Both the position numbers and the translations under genes were made by a program. Shown piece after piece: positions 23,756 through 36,704 of a stretch of 64,000 nt of DNA. The DNA comes from Ophiosphaerella korrae. Taxonomy: Eukaryota > Ascomycota > Dothideomycetes > Pleosporales > Phaeosphaeriaceae. The notes beneath the pieces were generated by a model, which saw only the letters and a list, made by a program, of their open reading frames with translations, did not search any database and was not told the origin of the DNA. Numbering within the stretch: the stretch's first letter is position 1; the number at the start of each line of letters is the position of its first letter. Location of the stretch: NCBI GenBank assembly GCA_028456385.1, contig JALNQF010000125.1:1-64000 (forward strand), written 5' to 3'.

Positions 23756-24199
23756 TACCTCGGTGCTGTTCAACGGGATACGTGCGATTGGCTGGCTCGA
23801 CCAAATCGTATCGTGAAGTAACTCAAAGCATAATCATAAGTCCCGCCGTTGTTATTGTTTACATTGTATCAGCATCATTTGTAATAAGTACTTGAATTGA
23901 ATTTATATCTTCTGAATCCCTCCTTGCTGGTATATCAAAACCTAGAAAAAGCCCTTGAAGACCCGAAATTCCTCCACGCTCAGCCTAGTTTACTGCCCTT
24001 GTTGTTTGTATTTTGGATTGATTTTTATACCGATTACCTCTGCACAAAGCACTCCTCATTCGGTCTTACTTCCGCACTCACGCATCAGGCCAGCATCTGA
24101 TACTGCTATATGGCCAAGACAATCCGGGATCTTTCATACCGGGGCACCTCAACGTCCTTTGGCTAATCAACAACGCTCTTTTCATCCCGCTCTCATCAC
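23756..24199. other. Convergent intergenic region
   Basis: 3' flanks of the deubiquitinase (plus) and the secreted protein (minus). No further feature. Confidence 0.4.
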
Positions 24200-24550
24200 T
24201 CACTTTGTTGCGGCATCCCAGCCAGGTGCATGCGTGGGATAAACGATTGGCGGTTTGCAACCCTGATTGAAGTACAGGATACAAAAGCCTCCAGGATCGG
24301 GCCCAATTGACTGTGGTCGTGTTCTCCAATTGCCAGGAAAAGTGAAGCAGTTCTGAGTCTCTGGTGGTGAGACCCATCTGCAGTAGCCCCAAGGGAGAAA
24401 ATCAGAAGCGTGGCACATGTAGAAGCCTCCAGCAGAGCCCGTGATTCTGGAGCAGGTAATGTCGGTGGTGGATAAATTAGTCATGGTGGGCAGTGTGGTG
24501 GCGGTAGGGAATAAGGATATCAAGAACAAGGCGGAGGCGATGTGTTGCAT
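24200..24550 (-). CDS. Small secreted cysteine-rich protein, effector-like
   Basis: 116-residue protein of unknown family. The start at 24550 (CACAATGC) gives MQHIASALFLISLFPTATT, a clear signal peptide with likely cleavage near residue 20. The mature part has six cysteines (about 33, 46, 57, 68, 90 and 98), enough for three disulfides, and is rich in Pro, Gly and aromatic residues (PWGYCRW, FPGNW, GPDPGGFC). No membrane segment or GPI signal. Size, secretion and even Cys number are typical of fungal effectors and antimicrobial proteins, but no named family is recognised and a role in infection is only inference. It is flanked on its 5' side by 0.9 kb without a firm gene. Confidence 0.8.
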   Translation of the reverse strand: MQHIASALFLISLFPTATTLPTMTNLSTTDITCSRITGSAGGFYMCHASDFLPWGYCRWVSPPETQNCFTFPGNWRTRPQSIGPDPGGFCILYFNQGCKPPIVYPTHAPGWDAATK

Positions 24551-25453
24551 TGTGTATATCCGAGCATGAGCTTGAACTCGAGAAAAGGAGACGTACATTG
24601 ATCTTTGGAAGAGGGGTTAGTTGGGTTAATGTATGATACGAACAAAGTGACTATAACCCGATGAATAACCAAATCAGTCATGGCCAGATAGTAGAAGCAT
24701 AGCAGCAATCAAATCTGTCCTTCCACATAAAGCATGTGAGAGGAGGAGAAATACTCCCCTTGTCTACAATTGGGGCCTCGATCCGCGTGTTCAAAGAACT
24801 AGCAAATGCTAGTGCGGGCGAGCAACGTGAAACGCTATATAAATTGCGCCATGGTGTCCACATGCTATGTAAACACACAGGCGTTCGTTTTCATGATATG
24901 TACAACATTGGCTGATGTAAACGATTGGGAGGCTAGGAGCGATGCAGGTGGTAAGCACCACGCCAGTGGATATACTGATCTTTCTAGAATGAAACCGAGG
25001 TGGCACAAAATGCGTGTAACGGCACTGTATGCTCAAGCCCAAGCAGTCGAGAAATTCTATATTCATTCCATAATGTCTCACCTATATTTTCAGCGTTATG
25101 TTGTCTTGCATCTGTCAAATATTTCAAGCATATATAGGATGTGCTTCTAGTCTCAGTCTTGTTGTCAAAATAGTCGCAAATGTCAACCTCAGTCAACTTG
25201 CATTATATCATCGTAATCCAAACACCCAGACATAGGATATTACAATGCGTGTTCCAAAAGAACTGGATGGCAGCCAGCGGAGCCACTTCAAATGTTTGTG
25301 CGTCAAGAAAATGGCTGTATTTGAATCTATAGCTTGATAACAGATACTGAACGAGCTAAGGACAGCATATCAGTCATACCGTTAAACCTTGTCGTATAAA
25401 ACGTAATTTTTCTTTCATCCAGCTAACAGTGTCGCAGAACAAGAGCAGCAAAG
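24551..25453. other. Intergenic region
   Basis: Upstream of the secreted protein gene and of the tentative small membrane protein. Short frames only, none with a motif. Confidence 0.4.
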
Positions 25454-25800
25454 ATGTCGGTAGAACAGAGCCACTTAGGATCCAGAATTCATGAAAATGA
25501 GGGATTCGTGAAACGTAAAACGAAAATCATATCGCACATGCCACATCAGTATGATTCGAAGCGAGTGGATGACCATATTGATTCCGTACGAATTTGGTCT
25601 ACTACCTCTTCCGTCAATAGTTATTGTAGACATACCCCCAGCAACATGCCCGCCCCTACACCGTCTGTTGTAAACAATTCCCAGAATGGACCGCCACATC
25701 AATCATCGCCATCATTGCCGGCATCCTGGCAGTCATGTCTATGATGGGTTTTCATCTTCGTCGCCGCAATGGACTTTCGTTTACGAGACGCAATGCTTGA
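25454..25800 (+). CDS. Tentative small single-helix membrane protein
   Basis: Not recognised. A frame from the ATG at 25454 can be joined by a 56-nt intron (25586-25641, GTACGA...CCCCCAG) to a second exon ending at 25800, giving 96 residues in phase. The second exon encodes TATSIIAIIAGILAVMSMMG, a good membrane helix, followed by basic FHLRRRN and a short tail. A tail-anchored or type I membrane protein is possible. The only support is phase, plausible splice sites and the hydrophobic segment. Confidence 0.3.
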
Positions 25801-27471
25801 GCAGTCGTAAGATTCTACCATCACTCTTGTATTGAAAAGGTTCTTGTGCCAATAACTTCGATAGGTAAAGCTATGGGCCGGGACTTGGTATAGTGTCTCC
25901 TTGATGTCGCCTAGGAGAGACTCCCTTTCCTATCCAGGTATAATGGACGACCTTCAGTGTGCATTGTAGGAGTTTGGGATTGTTTTCATACGTGGTAGAA
26001 CCGGTTTTGTATGATATTAGCGAAGTTGTTGGTAGGAGGAAAGATACCCAGGTGCTCGTTATTAATGTGCGATGTTCTTCTCAGGTTTTTCCTTTCGGAC
26101 AAACAGTTGGTTTTGTCAAATTGCAGTCCGGTCTGCAGTGTGCGAAAAAGATGCTCCAGGCTGACGAAACTTGGGAGGGTGTCGATTCTAGTTGGTAACG
26201 AGAATCATTGTCGCAAAATATATGCATGCGCATCGCGTTTTGGGTCGGGTCATTTTCTGATCCAACTTTTCTCCTTAGCCGGCTCAGCCTTCACCAAAAT
26301 CTACCCCTCTGCGTGCGCGATCAAGCTACGCCTTTCCCACCTCCCCACTCCCCCAAGCCAGCCTCAACCTCCTTTTCACCGCATCCAAGCTCTCCACCGT
26401 CGTCCTGCCCCTCTCCTTTTCTTCCCGATTAATCCGCGTCACCGCCGCCGCAAGACCAACCGAGATGGCGAAAATCGGATCAAGCTGTCTACACCCCATT
26501 AGTAAGTTCTATCCCATCTCAACCACGGCGCAACAAACCTCGAAATAAGATATTGGTACCCCATAATACCTACCACAGCCTTTTTCTCCTCGACTCGGCT
26601 CGACGCACCTGTACCAGATTTATGCGCACGGCAAAAAAATTCCAGACCTGTTATTGAAGTGCGTATGCGCTGAGTCCACAACCAGATTAAAAGTTATGAC
26701 GAGGAGAAGAGTGGTGGTGGTCACATGTTGTGGGCAAACTAAGTTTGGAGCTTGATCGACGGTGGGTCGCGCTTGCGTTTAGTGGTCTGTGCGATGCAAC
26801 GGCGCAGAGGCATGGTCCTACCCCACGGAAGACGCGCGTGGGGAGGCCCGGCGTGTGGCTGATGAGATGGAAGGGGGGAGATGGAATTACGACTGGGGGT
26901 GAGCGAGCTTGGGGAAGGCGAGGAGCTTTGTTGTGGAGGCGCGTGTTGGTGATGGGCTGATGCAGGTACGTTCTCAGGTGGACGATGTCGTCATTGGGTT
27001 TCAGTGTGGATGAGCCGCATGTCACGATGGGGGGGTCACTGGGAGGTGCACGCATGGAGATGACGAGGAGTGAGCACACGCATGTTTTCTCGGAGCAGTT
27101 CCGTTGCATTTGGACTATGATGATATGATGTTATAACAGCTACAGCACAAAGAAAAGGAATCATCCAACCCCTTCTCCTTGCCCAAGCTGCTCAACGCCC
27201 AGCACACGCGTCTCTTGCCGAAAGTTTGCGTGCGTTGGGTTTGATGGTTTGATGCCTAAGCTCTTGCCCCTGCGCCCCCCCAGAGTGGTTGCCTGGAGCT
27301 GGGTGGCGATGGCAGAACCGGCGCACGGCCTCAAGTCATCGTGATAGCCCACGGTTCGTCCAAGCCATAATATAGTATCGCATTACAAGAAGAAAAGTCC
27401 GCATAGAGCCAAAACGCCGTCAGAGCATGGCGCCGTGTATGATGAAAAACACAAGGGAGAATGAGAATGGC
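25801..27471. other. Long intergenic region with a CT-rich, promoter-like block
   Basis: About 1.7 kb. From about 26320 to 26440 the plus strand is strongly C/T-rich, like leaders of highly expressed fungal genes, and is followed by ATGGCGAAAATC at 26464 and a good donor (GTAAGT at about 26502). This could be the first exon of a small plus-strand gene, but I could not find a convincing continuation. No other gene seen. Confidence 0.35.
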
Positions 27472-28663
<1,192 letters not shown>

Positions 28664-29986
28664 ATGCAGCCTTTCCGACCTTCAGCTGCCCTTGGCCGAG
28701 CTGTAAAGCTTCCCCACGGCTTTACACCCCGGCGACCATTGCGACCAAATACGCTTTGCAGCCGTCAATTGCAATCGCCTCGAAGATGCGTGCACCAGCT
28801 CGAGAAAAACAATGGAAAAAGCTCCTTCACAGGCGTCAAACACAGCAAATGGCCTGGCAGGCTCTCACTGATGATGGCGCCTCTGTTGGTGGCCATAATA
28901 TACAACATGGTATGACCACATACAAAGCCATATACCACCCAACCCTCGGCTAAGCCTCCACAGGTGACAGATGATTCTACCATCCAGAACGAAACCGCGA
29001 CCATTGCCCAAAAAGATGAGCTATCCAAGCGCGAAAATGGCGTGACCGAGCAGTCCCCTATGCGCCTCCGCATGGAGCAATTCATCAAACAACACCAAAA
29101 ACAAATCGTCGCCGAGCTCGAGAAAGTCGATGGTACTCCCTTCACCATCGACTCGTGGCAGCGCCCCGAAGGCGGCGGCGGCATAACCTGCGTCCTGCAG
29201 GACGGCAAAGTGTTCGAAAAAGCCGGCGTAAACACCTCCGTCGTGTACGGCCGCCTCCCCCGCGCCGCCATCCAAAAGATGCGCGTAAACCACAAAGCCC
29301 TCGACCCCTCCGTCGACTCCCTCGAATTCTTCGCCGCAGGCCTCTCCATGGTGCTCCACCCACACAACCCCAACGCCCCAACGGTCCACCTCAACTACCG
29401 CTACTTTGAAACCGCCGACGAGGCCGGCAACACGAATGCATGGTGGTACGGCGGCGGCTGCGACCTCACGCCCTCGTACCTGTTCGACGAAGACGCAATC
29501 CACTTCCACATCACGATGAAAGCCGCCTGCGACAAGCACGACAAGAACTACTACCCGCGCTTCAAGAAGTGGTGCGACGAGTACTTCAACAACAAGCACC
29601 GCGGCGAGTCGCGCGGCATCGGCGGCCTCTTCTTCGACGACATGGACGAAACAGAGAAGGACCAGGAGCAGCTCTTTTCCTTTGTGCAGGACTGCCTCGC
29701 CGCCTTCTTGCCCTCGTACATGCCCATTATACGCCGCAGGATGGATATGCCGTATACCGAGGACATGAAGGCGTGGCAGCAGCTGAGGCGCGGGAGGTAT
29801 GTCGAGTTTAATCTCGTGCATGATCGCGGGACGGCGTTTGGGCTGAATACGCCGGGCGCTAGGGTCGAGAGCATTTTGATGAGCTTGCCGCTTACCGCTA
29901 GGTGGCAGTATATGCATGCGCCGGAGAAGGGGAGTAGGGAGGAGCGGCTGCTGGATGTGTTGCGGAAGCCGAGGGAGTGGGTGTAG
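28664..29986 (+). CDS. HEM13: Coproporphyrinogen III oxidase, mitochondrial type
   Basis: Oxygen-dependent enzyme that converts coproporphyrinogen III to protoporphyrinogen IX in haem synthesis. Exon 1 (28664-28909) encodes an Arg-rich, acid-free leader ([19 protein letters not shown]...) and a hydrophobic helix ([14 protein letters not shown]). Exon 2 (28964-29986, after a 54-nt intron) holds the whole catalytic domain, with [54 protein letters not shown] and [13 protein letters not shown]. The total is 422 residues. The second exon has no ATG near its start (it opens GTG in frame), so the leader exon is needed. Leader plus helix predicts import to the mitochondrial intermembrane space, unlike the cytosolic yeast enzyme. 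Confidence 0.96.
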
Positions 29987-30211
29987 GGTATAAGTGGTGT
30001 ATGTATCATCATGTACTGTACATATTGTATCTAACGAGCATGTCTAATGGAGACGCCGAACACAAGTTTCTCATGAAGAAAAATCCATTGCATTCGTTCT
30101 TTCAATCATGCTTTTACGTTCTAGATCCCTATCAAACTAATCATACCTATCCTATCAAAACAATACCGCAAAACACACTAGGTATACCGTACATGCACTC
30201 CCGCCGACATA

Positions 30212-33200
30212 TCAACTCCGCGAATCATGTCTCCACCCATACGAATTGCCTAACCGCCCGCTAGCCCCAGACAACCCACCATCTCCCCCAAACTGCGCAG
30301 CATGATACCCCCTGCCGCCACTATCCCCCAACAACGTGCCAAACTGATCGCTCACCGTCTTGCCCCTCTGACTAACATCGAGATCCGCATCACGACACAG
30401 GATCTTGGCACCGTCTTCGAAGCCCAGGCCGCGCAGCTGGAGAGCGCGCTCGCGGGCGCCGGCCTTGTCGCTTGCGTCGTCTTCCCATAAAAGGTTTTGC
30501 AGGAACCAGGCGCACATGAGGCGGATGTCGCGGCTGGGGTGCGAGAGGAGGGGCAGGACGTGGTGCATGAGGGGCGTTTGGGAGATTACGAGGGAGCGGT
30601 GGGTGGGGCGGCCGTTGGCAAGGTGGACGAGGAGGAAGGTGGCTGCGAGGATGAGTTCGGGGGCGGGGAGAAGGGTGGTGGAAGGGTGGTGAGTGACGGG
30701 GGTCGAGGGCGTGGCATAGGAGGGACGTTGGGAGGTGTTGGGCCAGTAGGTTGGGACTGAAGGATTGGCTTGGGTTTGAGGTGAATTTTTAGGTCGGATC
30801 TTTGCGTTGATGAGTTCGAAGAGGCGGCTGTGCCCAAAGGATTTGAGGAGGTGGTCGATCATTTCGCCAGTGGCCTTCTCTTCTGAGACGAAGTTGCGCA
30901 TAAAGTCGAGGGCCTGTTCTTGCATGCGTATGTCGTCGCGTTCCGCATTTAATCGAACGTCTTGTTCATCATTTTTGATTTGTTGAAGTCGATCTCGAAT
31001 GTTAGTCGAGCTGGTGTAACGAGTCCCTGGACGTCGCAGTCGGGCCATTATAGAAGGTATCTCATCAGTCATGGTCTCTTCGTCTTCATCCTCCGAGACT
31101 TCATCATCCACGTCCATATGTGGCTCATCAACAGCATTGAGAATGTCTACTTGCTCGCCTGCTGCATTCGGCGTACTCATAGCTGGCTTACTCTGCTCGC
31201 CATTGAGTACTTGTACAAGCCAACCGACACCTAGTTCGTCCAGACATTGAATCTTCGTGAACTGTGGAAGTCCAAGGCATAGATGCTTTAACGCCCAAAG
31301 ACTACTAAAGCGAAGATTGAAGTTGGCAGAGCGACACTGCTCACATAGAGCTCGAAGCACTCCAAAGTCAATAATCTCCTACAAACTGTTAGCTTGTTGA
31401 TAACAGAAAAGATACTTGACATACCGGGCGCATTGGAGACAGCTCTAGCACCAGATTTGTGATAACCTCAGTCGCCGCTATTTGCACCTTGACACTAGGG
31501 TGCGCGAGAAGCTTGTAAACAGGCTGGGCGACACCATGATCGATAAGACTTGTGCGGAGAACACTGACTGACCTAGATAGCGAGCGTGTTACCTTACAGG
31601 CCGCGATCAGAGCTGCGTCTGGATTGCCATCTTTTGCTGACGCTGCTGCTACATCTGGTTCATTGATTTCTGAATACGGCACCATGGCCTCAATAACGTG
31701 AGTCAAAGCTCCCATCTCAATGACCGACTTCCTCAATCCATCTTGGTCACCAGCCAAAGCTGCTAACGCCAACAATACACTTTCTCTGTATTTAAAAGCA
31801 TGCAGAACATCTGCACCTAGCCCAGCTTCGCCCAATGTGGATGAAGCAGGATCGATCATAGGATCTTTGACTTCGTTCGATGACTGCCTCGGTTGCCAGA
31901 GCAGTCTTGCGGATGAAGTGATATTGTCGAAGGACCTTTTCAGGATCTGGACAAGTATTGGGAGTATTCGAGCATCGATAGCCGCAGACTGAAGTGATTT
32001 ATTACTTGCAACAAGCTCCGCAAGTACAAGTGGTGACCGTTCAAGCACGAAGCGCATCTCCTCTTTTGCTGCTGGGCCTGATGTATATGCCTTCCTTGAG
32101 ATTTCTGAGGTAGGGCAAGACTCTTCGATCATTTTTACGACAAGAGGAATGATCAGGTAGGAGAAATGCCTTTCTCGTGTTGCTTTCGACGGGTCGTTGA
32201 GTGGCCATCGCTCACCGAATTTCTTCAGCAGAGCCAGCAGCCAGCAGGCTGACAATCGTTCTTTTCCCTCGCCGCGCCGCGCAACATACATTAACCACAT
32301 GAAAAGTGGAGACTCCAACTCGTCAACGATAACACTCCGTCCTGTGGGTTGCTGTATACTCTCCAGGTTCGGTAATCGCCCACCTTGACTTTCTATGTGA
32401 GAGGCGGCATACGAACCGAGCGCCGGCCAGGACTTTGTATAGGAGTCTGACTTACTAGTCATAGTCTGCACCCGTGGTATCATCCTGTCCCATGGATTCT
32501 GCGGATTGTATCCTTCGTACGCTGCGGTTGAATATTTTGGCCAACCAAAGACGTGTCGTATGGCTGAAGAGTAGAGAAAGCGCGCAGTGTAGTAATACGA
32601 GTCCCGTATGATAGCCGCTACAGCCTCCAGGATATCGGGCAAACATGTTCGGGGTAGCAGATTGGCCGGCTTAATATATGCGTCTTGCATGTGGAGGGAT
32701 GCATCTACAATCGAAAAGGACACCACGTTGTTGGCTAGAAGATCGAGGATGCCGACGTCGACCAACATCTTCTTGTGGCGGTCTTCTTGACAAGTCTTCA
32801 TCAATATTTGTATAGTGGATGATTTCTGCTGATTGCCTGTGATGTTCCCTGACACTTGTGACAGTATAACGGCCAGGTTCTCGATGACCGGCCTGGAATA
32901 GATATGTTCATTTACGGCACATGCGAGAGTTGATCCCGAAGATGCATCTGAGCCCCCAGGTTTCTCTTGGGCGACAGCATCGACAATCTGGTTCAGAGTC
33001 TTGAGAGTTGTGGTAACGAGCTTCGGGGGCGTCTCGCTGGTGCGTAGCGCCTCGAGTAGCGGAGGGAGGACATTGCCTGCGAGCAGCGGAGCAATGAAAG
33101 CCGGCCCGCCATTGGCAAGGCTCCCTACAACCAAGGTAGCCTGGAATCTCAGCTCATCGTCAGCTGTCCACTCGACGACATTTTTTCTGTTCGCGGTGAA

Positions 33201-33455
33201 CAGGCTGGAGCTAGAGCCGGAGCCGTGGCCATTAGCCTGACTTCTCCTTCGCTTTCCACCCTTCCTCGCCTCGGCCCTTAGCAAGCCGGCCAGAAGCTTG
33301 ATGACCCCATGTGTGACTGCGAGTTCTTTGCGCTGCTCGTGCCCGACGATTTCGTTCTTCAGACTCTGTAATGCCGCAACCTGTGCCTCGGGCGACGTTG
33401 GATTCGAGAGCTCGGCGAGCGCGGGAGGAATAGAAGAGTGGCCCATCGCGCGCAT
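30212..33455 (-). CDS. GID5: GID complex armadillo protein Gid5/Vid28
   Basis: Scaffold of the GID/CTLH ubiquitin ligase that degrades gluconeogenic enzymes; homologue of ARMC8. Exons 33455-31425 and 31378-30212 (46-nt intron, GTATGT...TGTAG) give 1065 residues. Armadillo-like helical repeats run through most of it (e.g. FQATLVVGSLANGGPAF, VQIAATEVITNLVLELSP). The C-terminus carries DIRLMCAWFLQNLLWEDD and an RGLGFEDGAKILCRDADLD segment with QRGKTVSDQF, which match the conserved Vid28/ARMC8 end. An acidic insert (DDEVSEDEDEETMTDE) lies near 740. Met1 and Met4 are both possible starts. No catalytic motif is expected. Confidence 0.88.
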
Positions 33456-34191
33456 GAGCGCGACTAAGTGAAGGTCAGTGAGGTGCTACACTTCAGCTGA
33501 ATGGCGTGAGTTGCAAGGTTGCACAACCGCATAGGCGCCCAGAAGGCGCACTATCTAATGGCAGTTGTTGCTGTGGTATGTGGGAAAGAAGCTGCGGGGA
33601 GATGGGCGCAGGGAAAGAGCTGAAGGCTATTGCATGGGCGGCATCTGGTCGCCGCTTTTGTTTGGTTCACGACAGATAAGCTCCGGCTCAGTGGTGCATA
33701 TGGATTCAGAGACTGCAAGCCTGCCACTGTGAGGATTGGTGTTCAGCCTGTCACGCCGCACATCAACCCTCGCGTCCAATACCGTCGTCCTCAGAAACGT
33801 CACGCTGCACGGACCAGCGGATTCATCGCCGCAAGAGCCTGCGCCCAAAGAGTCGAGGAATGCATTTGCACTTTCGTATATTCATAACACATTGCTACAT
33901 GACCGTAACCATATCCATATCCATATCCATACCCATACCCATAAATCATGACCCTCCCTCCCAGCCCATGTCCATACAGACCTAACCGTACAGCCCATGG
34001 CCACCGCCGTAAACACCGGCCAGAGTTCTAAGACAGCAGGCGCTCACATCGACCCGTGCCGCCCGTAGATGCACACGCTGGACAGAAAAAAACACCAAAG
34101 GAAAGAACACCGCGAAGAAGCATGCGAATGCCGAAGCAAGCTTCTGCTGGATGCAAATGCCATCATGCCCATACACCGCTTGACATGCAAG
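33456..34191. other. Intergenic region with CCATAT hexamer repeat
   Basis: Upstream of GID5 and downstream of the 801-residue gene (which lies at lower to higher coordinates on the same minus strand). At 33909-33943 is a short array of CCATAT/CCATAC units. Nothing else recognised. Confidence 0.5.
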
Positions 34192-36704
34192 TTACCAAAA
34201 GTTTCCTGGAATCGAGATCTGCTCTCTACGCTCTGGCATGTCTGAGTCATTCTCCTTAGTGCTTCCACCTTCAGTAAGAATAACCACAGACACGCATGCT
34301 GCATATGCTTCTCGGATCGCGCATGCCATGCATGTCTCCTTGATGTTGGCCACAATCGCGCTGTGTCCGTGATTGGCACACCATGCCCTCGCAAAGACCT
34401 CGTTATCGCTAACACCCAAGGCTTCGATCGCAAGCACCTTGGTTACTTGTTCATGAGCACTCTTGGTTTTTCCATTTGTTAGAGTAAGCGCCTTTTTCCC
34501 TGGTGACGAGCGTGACGAGTTGGGGCGCGACGTGCGTCCAGATTGGCGGCCCCAGTCGTGGATATCTACAAGGCTGTCATCGACCTTGATAGGTTTGTAG
34601 GCATAGTCATAGAAGAGGACTGCGAATTGTTAGTAAAGTCCCTCCTTATAGCTCAACACACTTACCATGAGGACCCTGATGACAAGGGAAGGCATTGATA
34701 AAGTCAACGTCATACCGCAACTTCATTGGCCAGCTCTTACCACCGCAGGCGAAGAATATCGCAGCGTCAAATAACATAGGCGCTCCAGGAATATGCCTAG
34801 TAGTAGGTTGCTCTTTTGAGGGTTTAAAGCCAAGTTTCTCTATCCTGATCAAGTCGGTCACATCTTCCATATCGGGCATCGGAACCTCGTAATCGTCGAC
34901 TGGATATTCCGAATCAATAGGGCCCAGTGGATTTGTCCGCTCGCTCATGGTTTCTACGTCATCTGGGTCGAGTTGTGGGTCCAGCGAAGCAAGCTGCTTG
35001 ACCCTGACGCATTCCGTCCGCTTCAGGTCTGGGGTATAGATGCAAGGTCCCACCCAACCTGCAATTTGCTTGACGCCTCGTGCAGCTCCTAGAACCTTAC
35101 CAACGATGCATTGCGATGACCAATATGTATTGGCACGATATTGGAAGCCTGCGGCAGGTTGCATGTGTGTCAAGTACTTGAGCCCATCCCCAGTATCGCG
35201 ATCACAATCAATCAGGCTGTTCATGATGAGCCATGGCAGAGTCCTACCAGGCAGGACGATGCCTGAGAACCATGACATGGCATCCGCTGAACGGTCTTCA
35301 AGTGCTTTCTCCTTCTGGTCCTGTTCGTCCAATACATAGTCAACTTCTTCTTGGTTGGGCCACTTGAGTGTTGAGGCAAAGATTCTCAACGCTTCTTTTT
35401 GCCGCTTCTTACTTTTTAGCTCGAAACTAAAGGTGCTTTGAGTAGAAGACGTCCGTGATTTGGTAATCTCCATGTTCGCAAGCCAACGCTGTGCGACAGC
35501 CAAGTCCCAAGTGATAATGGGCGGTAATTGCATGATGAGTTTCCGTTTGGATTTGTCAGTATGTTCCCTTGAATGAATGCGTAGATAAAGTTCTACGGAG
35601 AGAAGCAACTGGTGAAAAAACTCTTGTTTCTTGTGCTGGTCTGGAGCATCAAAGAACTTGGCTACGACCTGGTTTTTAGCCAGAGAAAAATCAATCCATC
35701 TTGGGTTTGTCAAGACAGTTATGAGATCCGCAATCTGGTGGTCTATGCCAAAGTGGGGGTTCTCAGTGAACTTTTCAGGGTCGTCGATAAGCGTAGAGTA
35801 CAGATATCGATACATTTCTTCAGGATCCTATCGTACCAAATGTTAGGTCAGAGAAACCAAAAACTCCTGGACAGGATTGTACACTAACATCTTCATTAAT
35901 ACCGCTCTCTAACGTCTGTAGCCGGTCTAGAATCTGCAGGAGCTTGATCTTCCGCGGCTGTACATCGCTGGCGAATTGGGTGGGTGGATTGGCACTTCCT
36001 GACTTACTGACCCAGTAGTTGAGCGTAGTTGAGCCTGCGCTCTTACCAAAAGCATATGCCATGCACGGTTGCTCCTGGGACAGCCATGGGAATTGGCTGT
36101 CAGAGGCGCCTGTCATGTTGAGTGAGATCTCTCGATACGCCGGCTGCTGGAAAGGAGCGCGATCGGTCCTGCTCTGGTGTTCCGACTCCATGACTGCATA
36201 GAAGCGGTCGTAGCCTGGTGCACCTGCTATCTCGTCACAATAGCCCTTGAAGGTCGACGCCCCCGCACAGATCAAGTCGTCAGCCTGTTCCGGCAGCAAC
36301 GACTCATCCAAGCGATATCCACTGGGCGGCCATCGTCTGGAATGGCGGAAGTCTTCGAGCGGTGTAGGGTGCGAGTAGGACTCGGAGCGTTTCGGGGGGG
36401 CATAGGCTCGGAAGGGAATCATGTTGGCCTCTCCTCCGCTGGACGAGGGCCGCATGGGAATTGGGTTTGGGTTGGAGCCATGGCGGGTGATGCGCGAACG
36501 CGTCGCCACGGGCGTGGTTCGCGTCTTGTGTGCCTTGCTCAGCTGAAGCTGGCCAAAGCCCTCTGCGAGTCGCGCGTCAGGCTGCTCAGGGAAGGCAAAG
36601 GGCAGAGGGGTGGGCGGCACAGGGGCTTCTGGCAGACGAAGAGCCCAGTTGGCATCATGATGGTGCTGAGCATTATAGTCCCAATGGGGGTATTCCGCGT
36701 TCAT
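34192..36704 (-). CDS. Unknown conserved-looking fungal protein, about 801 residues
   Basis: Not recognised. Exons 36704-35889, 35827-34666 and 34619-34192 join in phase through 61- and 46-nt introns with good GTTAGT/GTAAGT donors. The N-terminal 150 residues are Pro/Ser/Arg-rich and look disordered. The rest is globular, with features such as KIKLLQILDRLQTLESGINED, DPEEMYRYLYSTLIDDPEKF, AGWVGPCIYTPDLKR, FDAAIFFACGGKSWPMKLR and YDYAYKPIKVDD. No signal peptide or membrane helix. The start is uncertain: the same frame is open to 36797 without an ATG, so an upstream exon (an ATG frame lies around 36810-36860) may add residues. Long, ordered exons argue for a real conserved gene of unknown function. 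Confidence 0.8.

Noticed and set aside
28765..29394. 209-codon minus-strand frame over the HEM13 start
   Set aside because: Overlaps both HEM13 exons in antisense and encodes Cys/Trp-rich sequence with no motif.
29021..29917. 298-codon open frame on the minus strand opposite HEM13
   Set aside because: It is the mirror of a GC-rich, strongly biased coding region. HEM13 itself is unmistakable, and the opposite frame has no family signature.
33909..33943. CCATAT/CCATAC array considered as a telomere-like or CRISPR-like repeat
   Set aside because: The unit is not a fungal telomere repeat and there are no spacers. It is a simple microsatellite.
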